Notes under the pieces: model-generated
The model's input: the letters and a program-made list of their open reading frames with translations, nothing else
Database searches by the model: none
Told to the model about the DNA's origin: nothing
Translations under genes and position numbers: made by a program
Shown: positions 52,016 to 61,214 of the stretch, in pieces
Position numbering within the stretch: the stretch's first letter is position 1
How the letters are laid out: the number at the start of each line of letters is the position of its first letter
NCBI RefSeq assembly: GCF_033096445.1
Contig: NZ_AP028155.1
Location: forward strand, 1,307,880-1,371,879
Reading direction: 5' to 3'
DNA from: Butyricimonas faecihominis
Lineage (GTDB): Bacteria; Bacteroidota; Bacteroidia; Bacteroidales; Marinifilaceae
Length of the DNA: 64,000 nucleotides

Positions 52016-55000
52016 TTAAAATTTAACCGTTAAACCCAATGTAAACTTACGTGCCAAGGGATAATTTTTCCCATCATCGAATCCCGTACGCACGTCCACG
52101 ATTTCGGGATCGAGACCGGAATAATTGTGCCAAGACAAAAGATTCTCCCCACTCACGAAAAAACGTACCTGTTCCAACTTACAAGATTTCATTAAAGATG
52201 CCGGCAACGTGTACCCGATAGACAATGTTTTTAACTTTAACCAATTCACCTTTTCCACATCCCGATCTGTAGTATTATAGTTCCCAACCCCTTGATCGGT
52301 TTGCCATTGCGTGTATCTCGCTCCCGTGTCTCCCGGTTGCTGCCAGAAATGCTGCTTATTCATATTCAGCAAAAACGGATGTAAGATTTCGTTCGGATAA
52401 CTTGTCTTTAGTGAGGCATTTGCCTGTGCATTCACGATATGTCGGCCGATTTGGAAGGTAACCGACATATTCAGATCGAAATTCTTCCAACGTACCTCGT
52501 TCACGATACCTCCCGTCACGACAGGTAAAGCACTCCCTTGGTAAATCCGATCTTCTTCACTGATAATTCCATCCCCATTTACATCTATAAATTTATAATC
52601 TCCCGGCTTATAAAATGTACTTTTATCTCCATTATTCAAATAAGAACTGATTCCCGCATTATTGTAAGTAACAGGCAATTCATCCTGTTTATTCACAAAA
52701 CCATCGGTTGCCAAAGTATATATCCCATTTAAAGCCTTCCCGATAATACCAATTCGGGGAATATCCTCCCCCGTGTATGACTTCTCGAATCGATTCCAAT
52801 TCTTGGCCCCGTTCACTGAAATCTTCCAATACAAATTATCATTCCGGAATATCTCGTACCGGATCAACAATTCAATCCCTTCGTTAGATACCGCCGCTGC
52901 ATTTCTCCATTGATAAGCAAAACCGTTATAATCCCCCGGTAATTCAATCTGCCATAACTTATCACTTGAATAACGATAGTAATAATCTAACGTCAAACCC
53001 AAGCGATAATTGAACATATCCATATCCAACCCGAAATCATACTGGTCTGTTTTCTCCCACGATAACTCCTCGTTATACAACCCGTTTCCCCACGACAAGG
53101 TACTCTCTCCCATAAACGGCTGTCCGGAATACAGCGATCCCAAAGCCAAGTAACACTCCTCGAAATGCATCCCGGAACGTCCCCAACTGGCCCTGATCTT
53201 TCCAAAACTCAACCATTCCAGATTATCCTTGATAAAACTCTCCTCGCTAAAATTCCATCCCCCGGCAATGGAAGGAAAGGTTCCCCATCTATTTTTCGCC
53301 CCGAAGGTTGAACTTCCATCCCGACGAAAACTTGCTGAAATGAAATACTTTTTCTGATAATCGTACTCCAAACGGGCAAACCACGATAGTAAGGATTTTT
53401 CTTTCATGTCTGATTCGTATGCCTGCAAGGGAATCACCTCCTTATAATCGTAAATTTCTTTTTCCGCTAACGTCGGGAAACCACTTGGTACATACTGGAT
53501 CTTATCACTGGGAGAATTCCGGCCACTGCCCCCATTATATTCCTCTTGATCATATTGGTAGGAAAACCCCGCAAGCACATTAAACGTGTGGTCTTCCTTA
53601 AGCGTCTTCGTGTAGGTTAACATGGTTTCGCTCAAAGCCATCACGTTAATTCCGGTCTCCCCTATGCTTATAGAATACCCGTCCGTATCCAAATAAGACG
53701 GCGAGAAATAGTGACGTCTATGAATCGAGTAATCCGCGGCAAGAGAAGTTGATACATTCAACCCCTCCAACACGTCATAACCGATCTTTATATTAGCCCT
53801 TCCCCTCACGGATCGATTCTTTTCTTTTATACCCTGAAGAGATTTCAACACCTCATCCCACACCACGCTCCCTTTACCGGGAAGTAAGGTTGTCAATTCA
53901 AAAGGATCACCGGGAATAACATCCACGTTCGTACTGGTTTGAAAACCTTCCATTTGATTCTCGGAACTTCTTTTACGATTCGTCAATGAAAGATAGAAAC
54001 GCAAATCCACGTTTAAACGATTCGTCGGAATGACGTTCAGGTTGGTCGTCAAATCGACACGATTAAATCCAGTTCCTTTCAACACACCTGCCTCGTTATA
54101 ATATCCCAAACCGATACCATAGTTTATCCTGTCCGATCCCCCGTATGCCTGTATATTCGCATTCGTCACTTTCCCCGTTTCAAAGTACATTGGAAAGAAA
54201 TTCGTGGCATGATTATAAAACGCATTCAAACTATCCTGAAGAATAATCCCGTCTGCCGGTTGTGAATCACTTTTGGGATAAAACCAATCCAGAAAAGACA
54301 ATCGATTCTTTTCCATCTCGGATATAGAACTCGGGTATTTATATTGCCTGTTTTCCCAATCCAGATAAGCTTTAGGCATATTCCGTAATGCCTTTATCCG
54401 CCACCATCGTTCAGCCCGTCCGACCATCAGCGTCGGTAACTTGGGTAACACGCTCCACGTTTGGGAAACATTGACTGAAAAAGTAGCCTTTTGATTCGCC
54501 CGTCCTTTTTTCGTTGTCACGATAATCACACCGTTTGCCGCACGAGACCCATAAATAGAGGCTGCCGAGGCATCCTTCAAAACCTGCACGGATTCAATCA
54601 TATCGGGGTTTATCTCGGCCAACAGGTTCGTACCCGTAATCGGTGAAGTAAACGAATTCAATGGCACCCCGTCAACCACCCACAAGGGATTCGAAAACTG
54701 GCGACTCTTCTGTTCCACGTCCAAAGAATTATATCCCCGGATGGTAATAATCGTTCCACCTCCCCCGGGCGCCCCGGTAATGTTCGTCACGTCCATTCCC
54801 GCAACCCGTCCCTGCAACAGGCTGGCAATACTCCCCGACGGAATTCCCCTCAATTCATCCGCTTTAATCACCGAGATGGCCCCGGTTGCCTCCCGACGGG
54901 TTGTCGTTCCGTATGCCACTACCACCGCCTCATCCAAAGCCTGTATATCTTCTTGCATCACGATCCGAATCGTATCTCGCGTGGTTGCCGAAAAAGTCAA

Positions 55001-55576
55001 GCTCTGCGTCTTATAGCCCACGAAAGAAAATTCTAACGCCCCCTTGGCCAAAGGTAACATCATACTGAAAATTCCCTTGGAATCCGTCGCCGTTCCTAAA
55101 GTCGTTCCCGTCAATTTCACCGTCACGCCGGGCATGGCCTGTTTTTTCTCATCAACGACTCTCCCCACGATCCGCAATCCTTTTTGAACAGAATCTTTCC
55201 CCCACATCGAAGTACGTTCTTTTATAATCACCAGATTATCATCGAAAGTAAATCCCAGTCCCAATTTTGTCAACAACTCGTCAAGAACCTGACTTAACTC
55301 TTTATCAACAACTTGAATACTCACCCTCCCCCGGGCTTCCACCACCCGGTGATTGTAAAGGAAACTACAATTAGATTGTCGTTCCAACTCTTGAAACACC
55401 TTTTCCAACGACACGTTCCGAAACTCCACAGACACTTTCGTCTGCTGAGAATACACCGCTGCCTGAATCTGAAAAAGACAACACATCGTAAAAATAAATA
55501 CAAATTTCATCATCAACACGCATTTTCGGACAAAAATCCAACCATCGGATCTTGTGCCGATTCGATTTTTTTTCAT
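52016..55576 (-). CDS. SusC/RagA TonB-dependent transducer, locus 3
   Basis: An 1186-residue outer-membrane receptor: signal region to about residue 43, STN domain about 46-117, carboxypeptidase-regulatory-like domain about 134-215 (GRVVDEKKQAMPGVTV), plug about 225-350 with TIRGYNSLDV and PLWVVDGVPL, barrel to the C-terminal LGLTVKF. The domain order and several barrel motifs (DGSSTFG, NRWGTFPSIAGGWNFSEE) are shared with locus 1. The STN domain links it to the FecR encoded immediately upstream. Confidence 0.95.
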   Translation of the reverse strand: MKKNRIGTRSDGWIFVRKCVLMMKFVFIFTMCCLFQIQAAVYSQQTKVSVEFRNVSLEKVFQELERQSNCSFLYNHRVVEARGRVSIQVVDKELSQVLDELLTKLGLGFTFDDNLVIIKERTSMWGKDSVQKGLRIVGRVVDEKKQAMPGVTVKLTGTTLGTATDSKGIFSMMLPLAKGALEFSFVGYKTQSLTFSATTRDTIRIVMQEDIQALDEAVVVAYGTTTRREATGAISVIKADELRGIPSGSIASLLQGRVAGMDVTNITGAPGGGGTIITIRGYNSLDVEQKSRQFSNPLWVVDGVPLNSFTSPITGTNLLAEINPDMIESVQVLKDASAASIYGSRAANGVIIVTTKKGRANQKATFSVNVSQTWSVLPKLPTLMVGRAERWWRIKALRNMPKAYLDWENRQYKYPSSISEMEKNRLSFLDWFYPKSDSQPADGIILQDSLNAFYNHATNFFPMYFETGKVTNANIQAYGGSDRINYGIGLGYYNEAGVLKGTGFNRVDLTTNLNVIPTNRLNVDLRFYLSLTNRKRSSENQMEGFQTSTNVDVIPGDPFELTTLLPGKGSVVWDEVLKSLQGIKEKNRSVRGRANIKIGYDVLEGLNVSTSLAADYSIHRRHYFSPSYLDTDGYSISIGETGINVMALSETMLTYTKTLKEDHTFNVLAGFSYQYDQEEYNGGSGRNSPSDKIQYVPSGFPTLAEKEIYDYKEVIPLQAYESDMKEKSLLSWFARLEYDYQKKYFISASFRRDGSSTFGAKNRWGTFPSIAGGWNFSEESFIKDNLEWLSFGKIRASWGRSGMHFEECYLALGSLYSGQPFMGESTLSWGNGLYNEELSWEKTDQYDFGLDMDMFNYRLGLTLDYYYRYSSDKLWQIELPGDYNGFAYQWRNAAAVSNEGIELLIRYEIFRNDNLYWKISVNGAKNWNRFEKSYTGEDIPRIGIIGKALNGIYTLATDGFVNKQDELPVTYNNAGISSYLNNGDKSTFYKPGDYKFIDVNGDGIISEEDRIYQGSALPVVTGGIVNEVRWKNFDLNMSVTFQIGRHIVNAQANASLKTSYPNEILHPFLLNMNKQHFWQQPGDTGARYTQWQTDQGVGNYNTTDRDVEKVNWLKLKTLSIGYTLPASLMKSCKLEQVRFFVSGENLLSWHNYSGLDPEIVDVRTGFDDGKNYPLARKFTLGLTVKF

Positions 55577-55653
55577 ACTTTTATACTTTGAAAGTTACAC
55601 ATAGCATACAGGGTTTGCATGTACCACCAGACTTACCCTCATGCTTTACTTTT

Positions 55654-55686
55654 AAGAGCTGTTCCCGTCCATCGTGAACAGCTTTT
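55654..55686 (-). other. Hairpin between fecR and susC, locus 3
   Basis: AAGAGCTGTTC (from 55654) and GAACAGCTTTT (to 55686) form an 11-bp stem with one G-U pair, touching the FecR stop. In the transcribed direction no U-tract follows. Same position as the hairpins at 19563 and 27889. Confidence 0.6.
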
Positions 55687-56831
55687 TATTTCAACTGAAT
55701 AATAACGTTATTTCCTTTTCGATTAAATACCACGTTCTCCGTCTGTTCAAATTTTCGAAGTAAATTCCCGACATCCTCGTACCGTTTCACTTTTCCCGTA
55801 AACTCCAGCCGCTTCGCCTCCTCATTCTGGTAAAAGACCTCCAAACCATACCACACGGAAAGAGTTGTCATAATTTCTTCCAACGAGGCTTGCCTAAATT
55901 TATAGTACCCGTCTTTCCACGAAGTATATAACTCGGTATCGACTTCCCTGACACTTGCCAATTTTAACCCTTTACGGTATTCGAATTGCTCCCCCGGAAC
56001 AATCCGGAATGATTCATTATCACACGTGATTTCAACACTCCCCGTCACAAGCGTCGTGGCTATCGATTCCATCCGCTCGTACGCTTTCACGTTAAAAGAC
56101 GTTCCCAGTACCCGAACGTCCATTTCTCCCGCGTGTACCCTAAAAAGACGCACGCTATCTTTCGCCACTTCAAACCAAGCCTCGCCCTTTAAAAAGACTT
56201 CCCTCTGCCCGTCACGAAAAACTTCCGGGTAACGTAACTCCGAACCGGAATTCAAAAACACCATTGTTCCATCGGATAGAATAACCCGAAATTCCCCACC
56301 GACCGGAACCGTCAACACGTTGTAAGTATCTTCCCGCACCTCACCTTGCATCACGGAATACACGAGCGTATTTCCCTCGTTGGTAACACATAACGTGGTA
56401 TCAGCCACGATCACTTCCTTCACATCCCTTTTCAACGGAACCACTTCCCCATGTTTCAATGTAAGCATCACCTGCCCGCTTCCCGGTCTGAACGGTTGCT
56501 CCATCGTCCCCTTCTCTCCAAACGGTAGCCCCCACCACGTCAAGGCAATTCCTATCACCAGCAACACTCCCGCAACCGCAGAAATATATGCGTACCGTCT
56601 GATCTTCCTTTGTTTACCCCGTTCAAGCCGCCTTGCTACCTGTTTATAGGCAACTTCCCGCACTATTCCCCCTCGTTCCCGAATAAATCGCACAGGTTCT
56701 TTCAACCGAACCAACAACTGATACTCCCTCTCGTGTTCCTCCCTCCAAACCTCCAAATCTTGTCGCTCTTCGTCCGTTAGCGTCTCCCCGGCGACCACTT
56801 TGGCTATAATTTCATAAATCTCATCTTTCAT
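55686..56831 (-). CDS. FecR-family anti-sigma factor, locus 3
   Basis: A 381-residue anti-sigma/transducer: cytoplasmic part about 1-75, membrane helix about 80-100 (YISAVAGVLLVIGIALTWW), FecR domain with LTVPVGGEFRVILSDGTMVF (about 190-208) and C-terminal DUF4974 domain (about 305-381, ASLEEIMTTLSVWYGLEVFY). ATG at 56831 is taken; the frame extends three codons upstream to a TTG. Its likely sigma factor at 58148-58738 is separated from it by a plus-strand ATPase gene. Confidence 0.92.
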   Translation of the reverse strand: MKDEIYEIIAKVVAGETLTDEERQDLEVWREEHEREYQLLVRLKEPVRFIRERGGIVREVAYKQVARRLERGKQRKIRRYAYISAVAGVLLVIGIALTWWGLPFGEKGTMEQPFRPGSGQVMLTLKHGEVVPLKRDVKEVIVADTTLCVTNEGNTLVYSVMQGEVREDTYNVLTVPVGGEFRVILSDGTMVFLNSGSELRYPEVFRDGQREVFLKGEAWFEVAKDSVRLFRVHAGEMDVRVLGTSFNVKAYERMESIATTLVTGSVEITCDNESFRIVPGEQFEYRKGLKLASVREVDTELYTSWKDGYYKFRQASLEEIMTTLSVWYGLEVFYQNEEAKRLEFTGKVKRYEDVGNLLRKFEQTENVVFNRKGNNVIIQLK

Positions 56832-56926
56832 GATCTGCAATATTTCCCATAAAACACCGCAGATTCAAAATCATGTGACAGGAAAAGTGATTTTTTTCAA
56901 AAAAAATATCAATCCTATTATTTGAT

Positions 56927-56968
56927 TTACTCAACATATTGAGTAATTTTACTCAAGATATTGAGTAA
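56927..56968. promoter_or_regulatory. Two tandem 20-bp palindromes upstream of ATPase gene
   Basis: TTACTCAA-CATA-TTGAGTAA (56927-56946) and TTACTCAA-GATA-TTGAGTAA (56949-56968) differ by one base, have identical 8-bp half-sites and lie 22 bp apart, i.e. on the same face of the helix after about two turns. They end 11 bp before the ATG at 56980. This looks like a cooperative repressor site; an insertion-related repeat is an alternative. Confidence 0.7.
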
Positions 56969-56979
56969 ATTAGTTACCT

Positions 56980-58164
56980 ATGTTTGAAAGAATTCATTTA
57001 CAGACTATTAAGAAAAGAATTAATGAACCAAGAAAATTCATTCAGGTTATATTAGGCCCCAGACAAGTAGGTAAAACAACCATGATGACACAATTGTTAT
57101 CACAAATAAATATACCTTACACGTTTGAATCAGCTGATGCGATATCCGCAACCAACTCAACTTGGCTATTACAGGTTTGGGAAACAGCCCGATTGCAAAT
57201 GAAGGTCAGTAAAACAGATGAATATTTATTAGTCATTGATGAAATCCAAAAAATCAACAATTGGAGTGAAGTAATCAAACAACAATGGGATCAAGATTCC
57301 CGGGAACGAACAAACATTAAAGTTATATTACTGGGATCATCACGACTTCTGATACAAAAAGGACTCACAGAATCATTAACAGGAAGATTCGAAACTTTGT
57401 ATCTAGGACATTGGTCTTATCTCGAAATGCAGGCTGCTTTCGGATGGGGCGTTGAACAATACGTATATTTCGGCGGCTATCCGGGATCAGCATCTTTAAT
57501 TGAAGAAGAAAATCGCTGGAAAAACTACATCAATGATGCACTTATTGAAACAAGTATCTCCAAAGATATTCTAATGCTCACCCGTGTTGACAAACCGGCA
57601 TTATTAAAACAATTATTTGAATTGGGTTCATTGTATTCAGGACAAATTTTATCGTTCACGAAAATTATAGGACAACTACAAGACGCCGGTAATGTAACAA
57701 CGTTAGCCAACTATCTTAAATTACTTTCTGATTGCGGACTTTTAAGCGGATTAGAAAAATATGCCGGAAATGTCATTCGTAAACGTTCATCTTCTCCAAA
57801 ATTCCAAGTCCACAACAACGCCCTTTTAACAGCTCAAAACGGCACGACATTTCAAGAGATACGTGTAAATCCAAAAGAGTGGGGTCGTTTAGTGGAATCC
57901 TCCGTGGGAGCCCATTTGATTAATTATTCTATATCCGAACGGTACAATCTCTATTATTGGAGAGAAGGAAATGAAGAAGTTGACTTTATCATGGAAAAAG
58001 GAAATAAAACGATAGCCCTAGAAGTAAAAAGCGGCATACATTCCGATAATACCGGCATGAGCGTTTTTGCCCAAAAATTTCATCCGGAAAAGGTATTACT
58101 CGTAGGCACAGGCGGGATTCCGTATGCTGATTTTCTAAAAATAAACCCTATCGAATTGTTTTAA
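56980..58164 (+). CDS. AAA-family ATPase with DUF4143 domain
   Basis: A 394-residue ATPase of the large DUF4143 group. Walker A GPRQVGKTT (residues 26-34), Walker B LLVIDEIQKI (about 89-98), a sensor-like LLGSSRLL segment (about 121-128), a winged-helix region around 225-270, and a C-terminal nuclease-like strand pattern EVDFIMEKGNKTIALEVKSG (about 335-354) with the D-x(n)-E-x-K arrangement of a PD-(D/E)xK fold. The function of this group is unknown. Base composition is more AT-rich than the flanking sigma/FecR genes. Its 3' end overlaps the convergent sigma gene by 17 bp. The position suggests it was inserted. Confidence 0.85.
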   Translation: MFERIHLQTIKKRINEPRKFIQVILGPRQVGKTTMMTQLLSQINIPYTFESADAISATNSTWLLQVWETARLQMKVSKTDEYLLVIDEIQKINNWSEVIKQQWDQDSRERTNIKVILLGSSRLLIQKGLTESLTGRFETLYLGHWSYLEMQAAFGWGVEQYVYFGGYPGSASLIEEENRWKNYINDALIETSISKDILMLTRVDKPALLKQLFELGSLYSGQILSFTKIIGQLQDAGNVTTLANYLKLLSDCGLLSGLEKYAGNVIRKRSSSPKFQVHNNALLTAQNGTTFQEIRVNPKEWGRLVESSVGAHLINYSISERYNLYYWREGNEEVDFIMEKGNKTIALEVKSGIHSDNTGMSVFAQKFHPEKVLLVGTGGIPYADFLKINPIELF

Positions 58165-58738
58165 ATTGTTTCTTCACCTTCAACCAGAAACAAAGCAAAG
58201 AAGAGAACACCTGATCTTTCAATTTTTCCCGAAGAAATTTCATAGAGCGTCCCATTTGCGTTCGCACGGTATTAATACTGACACCCAACGAATCCGCAAC
58301 ATCCTGATACTTCATGCCTTCGGCACAGATCATCATAAAAACCCGACGACGTTCAAGGGGCAGCTGATTTATAGCTGCATACAGAATTTCCATTTCATGT
58401 AGCTCACCTTCTCCCCTGTTTTCATTCTCAGAGGCCATTTCCGCCATGACCTTTTCATGTCGTAACTCCCGACGTTGAGTCCCTCGAAGATCATTTAACG
58501 CGGCATTCTTTACCAGATGAAACATATAACGATCCAACCCGTCCGCCAGCTTTTCAAAATGGCGATTTTCCCAAACATTCACGAAACAATCCTGCACCAC
58601 ATCCTCGGCAGCATCCACGTCTTTCAATATCCCCGTGGCAAACAATACCAGCACTTCATAATACTCCGAGAAAAAAGCCTGAAACGCACTCTTTTCTCCC
58701 TTTTTCAATGCGGCCAATATTTCTTCTGATCGATTCAT
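58148..58738 (-). CDS. ECF RNA polymerase sigma factor, locus 3
   Basis: A 196-residue FecI-like sigma factor with region 2 at about 20-90 (FFSEYYEVLVLFATGIL, AAEDVVQDCFVNVWEN) and region 4 at about 125-180 (LPLERRRVFMMICAEGMKY, DVADSLGVSINTVRTQMGRS). The C-terminal tail is lysine-rich and its last codons overlap the end of the ATPase gene. It most likely pairs with the FecR at 55686-56831. Confidence 0.92.
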   Translation of the reverse strand: MNRSEEILAALKKGEKSAFQAFFSEYYEVLVLFATGILKDVDAAEDVVQDCFVNVWENRHFEKLADGLDRYMFHLVKNAALNDLRGTQRRELRHEKVMAEMASENENRGEGELHEMEILYAAINQLPLERRRVFMMICAEGMKYQDVADSLGVSINTVRTQMGRSMKFLREKLKDQVFSSLLCFWLKVKKQFKTIR

Positions 58739-58820
58739 TCACATAGATTGATTCCACAAAATAAACAATTATATTACAATAATGTACGATTTTATCCTAA
58801 ATTTTAAAATAAAACAACAT

Positions 58821-59007
58821 GGGCTGTCCCCCAAAGGCATTTTTCAAACTCCCTCCCCCCCTGCGGGGTACTCCCTCTATAAACAGAGGAAGAGCTGGAA
58901 TACTCCCTGTCTTCGGGAAGAGTCACCAGCTCCTCCTCTGTTTATAGAGGAGGTGGCACGAAGTGACGGAGGAGTTTTTTGAAATAAAATGACTTTTGGG
59001 ACAGCCC
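58821..59007. repeat. 187-bp palindromic intergenic element
   Basis: Bounded by GGGCTGTCCC (58821-58830) and its exact inverse GGGACAGCCC (58998-59007). Inside, a 17-bp perfect inverted pair (58874-58890 with 58934-58950, half CCTCTATAAACAGAGGA) plus AGAGCTGG/CCAGCTCC forms a tall central hairpin. Flanking ACTCCCTCC and GGAGGAGTT blocks match the short element at 8655-8728. There is no coding potential; it resembles a MITE-like or REP-like dispersed repeat. Confidence 0.75.
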
Positions 59008-59027
59008 TCTTCCCATAAAATATAGTA

Positions 59028-59864
59028 TCAATCTAAAACCAAATTCCCTTGAGGATCAATTTCTACACTTATATCCATCGAATGCTCTTTCTGCAAAACA
59101 AAATGGTAAACGTCACTACCGGAAGCGTATTCTATGTATTGCACGCTGGCAATGGAAAAACTGTTATACGCCTCGCCCTTCAACACATCAAGCACCACCT
59201 GAGGTACATCGGCCTTCAACACCGGCCAAGAAGTCTTCATCCAACCGTTATTCCGGTCAAACAAAACTTCTTTTACCAAACTGCCATCCAGAATACCGAC
59301 TTCCAACATACCATCCTGCCAACGATCAAGCGTAACAACCAAGGCCTTCGGGTACTGCTGGGTAATGAAACTACTCACGGCCGTCGGTAACGTGGAAGCC
59401 TCTTCATTTACCTCCTTCACCAGCTCCCCTTTTTCATTGAAATAAATCAACATTTCCTCGTTTCCCTTCTCGATCTCCAAGCGGTAAACCGTGGGCATAT
59501 TCAACCGTTCCAGCACGTCGGCATCTTCCACTTGCCAAGCGCTATATATGCTCTCGTTGAAACCCGTCTTCACCTCCGTGGGGAGATTGGCAAACAGAAC
59601 GTCCGTCTCCGTCATCATCCATTTTCCGGATGCATCAAACCAAGCATCCACTTCCTGCCCGTTTTGATGAAACTCCGCCTTTTCATACTCTCCTTTTTTC
59701 TCCCAGCTCACGGCCACGGCATTCGGGAACTTCGCCTCAAAAGCGGCCACGACACTCTTTCCGGGGGTGTACCCCTTATCATCATCGTCGTCGTCATCAT
59801 GACAAGCGGCAAAAACAAACAATGATGCCATCCATAGCGTCACCATTAAAATCCTTCCTCTCAT
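59028..59864 (-). CDS. PepSY-like (DUF2874) lipoprotein, third copy
   Basis: A 278-residue lipoprotein with lipobox about Cys20 (FAAC) followed by a run of seven aspartates. It has the same two-domain plan as the proteins at 35269 and 36159: KFPNAVAVSWEKKGEY, DAWFDASGKWMMTETDVLF, then QYPKALVVTLDRW and FDRNNGWMKTSWPV. ATG at 59864 is used rather than an upstream TTG. Unlike the other copies it stands alone, next to the intergenic repeat and without a two-component system. Confidence 0.83.
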   Translation of the reverse strand: MRGRILMVTLWMASLFVFAACHDDDDDDDKGYTPGKSVVAAFEAKFPNAVAVSWEKKGEYEKAEFHQNGQEVDAWFDASGKWMMTETDVLFANLPTEVKTGFNESIYSAWQVEDADVLERLNMPTVYRLEIEKGNEEMLIYFNEKGELVKEVNEEASTLPTAVSSFITQQYPKALVVTLDRWQDGMLEVGILDGSLVKEVLFDRNNGWMKTSWPVLKADVPQVVLDVLKGEAYNSFSIASVQYIEYASGSDVYHFVLQKEHSMDISVEIDPQGNLVLD

Positions 59865-59987
59865 AATCTTTCTCAAATTTATCTGTTTAACAATCTTATT
59901 TTCTGATACTCATTCTAACGAGAAAAAGAAAAGAAAGTTTCCGATGAAAAACTTCTCCGCGAAAGAATAACCTGCTCATAGAATACG

Positions 59988-59995
59988 TACTTTTG
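59988..59995 (+). promoter_or_regulatory. -7 promoter box of MFS gene
   Basis: TACTTTTG, 19 bp before the ATG at 60015. Confidence 0.55.
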
Positions 59996-60014
59996 CACCG
60001 GATAAAGAAAAGTC

Positions 60015-61214
60015 ATGAATACAAGTCAAGTAATTATCACACCGGAGAATATGACCAAGGACCGCAAGATCTCCATTTGTGTCTTCTTGTCCGGGTTCTC
60101 TTGTTTTGCCCAGTTATACTATTTCCAGCCTCTCTTGCCCGATCTGGCTCAAGAGTTTGGATTATCAGCCAGCTACAGTAGTCTGGCCATATCATTCTCC
60201 ACGCTGGGAATGGTAGTAGGACTGTTCACGGCAATGTTCGTGGCAGACTCGATTTCAAGGAAGAAACTGATTAGCGCGGCGCTATTATCGTCGGCCGTCT
60301 TTTCGGTGATCTGCTCTTATTCGCCCTCCTTCTTCTTGTTGGTTGCATTAAGCGCCCTGAAAGGATTCTTGCTATCGGGAGCCACTTCCGTGTCACTGGC
60401 TTACATATCTGAAGAAGTTCAACCCCGGAATAAAGGAAAAATTACCGGACTCTACATTGCCGGAAACGCCTTGGGGGGAATGGGTGGACGAGTAATTTCT
60501 TCTTACCTCAGTAGTGAATTCTCGTGGCGCATCGCCTCCGTCTCCATAGGTGTACTATGTGCCTTATTTGCCATATCATTCCTGATATTCAGTCCCCGTT
60601 CTGTCAATTTCAAGCCCAAACGGGAAAATTTCAAATCATTGATCGTTTCCAACCTTCACTTGATCGTCTCCGTGAAACTGATCCCCTTCTATCTGATCGG
60701 CTCCCTCATGTTAGGGATATTCGTGAGCCTGTACAACTACCTCGGTTTTTATCTGATAAAAGAACCGTTTAACTTCTCCCCGTACTTGATTCACTATATC
60801 TATTTCATGTACCTGTTCGGGGTATTCGGCTCGATCGCCACGGCAAAATTGACAGCATTGTACAACCACTTCAAAATACTGAAAACAATCATCGCCCTTT
60901 CCGTGGCAGGATTGCTTTTGCTTTACATTAACAACTTCTGGATCGTCACGCTCGGACTGGCCATTTTCACGTTTAATTTCTTCGTGGTACACGTGATCTG
61001 TAACCGAATCGTCAGTGACTACAACCTCCAAAAACGTTCGGTCACCATCTCCATCTACCTCCTGTTCTATTACATGGGGTCCAGTGTTTGGGGATCAGCC
61101 ACCGGGGTCGTTCTCGACCACTTCGGTTGGCAATGGTTTATCGCCGGATTGATTCTACTCACGTTCATCCTGTACGCCATCGCTTATAAAGGCTCGAAAT
61201 TGATGGAAAACTAA
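60015..61214 (+). CDS. MFS transporter
   Basis: A 399-residue major facilitator superfamily permease with twelve predicted helices in two halves. The loop 2-3 signature appears as MFVADSISRKKLI (about 76-88). The N-terminal region (FSCFAQLYYFQPLLPDLAQEFGLS) resembles the YnfM/arabinose-efflux-type subgroup, suggesting drug or metabolite export. Single-gene unit with its own promoter. A GCGAGG/CCTCGC hairpin at about 61257-61274 may mark its 3' end. Confidence 0.88.
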   Translation: MNTSQVIITPENMTKDRKISICVFLSGFSCFAQLYYFQPLLPDLAQEFGLSASYSSLAISFSTLGMVVGLFTAMFVADSISRKKLISAALLSSAVFSVICSYSPSFFLLVALSALKGFLLSGATSVSLAYISEEVQPRNKGKITGLYIAGNALGGMGGRVISSYLSSEFSWRIASVSIGVLCALFAISFLIFSPRSVNFKPKRENFKSLIVSNLHLIVSVKLIPFYLIGSLMLGIFVSLYNYLGFYLIKEPFNFSPYLIHYIYFMYLFGVFGSIATAKLTALYNHFKILKTIIALSVAGLLLLYINNFWIVTLGLAIFTFNFFVVHVICNRIVSDYNLQKRSVTISIYLLFYYMGSSVWGSATGVVLDHFGWQWFIAGLILLTFILYAIAYKGSKLMEN

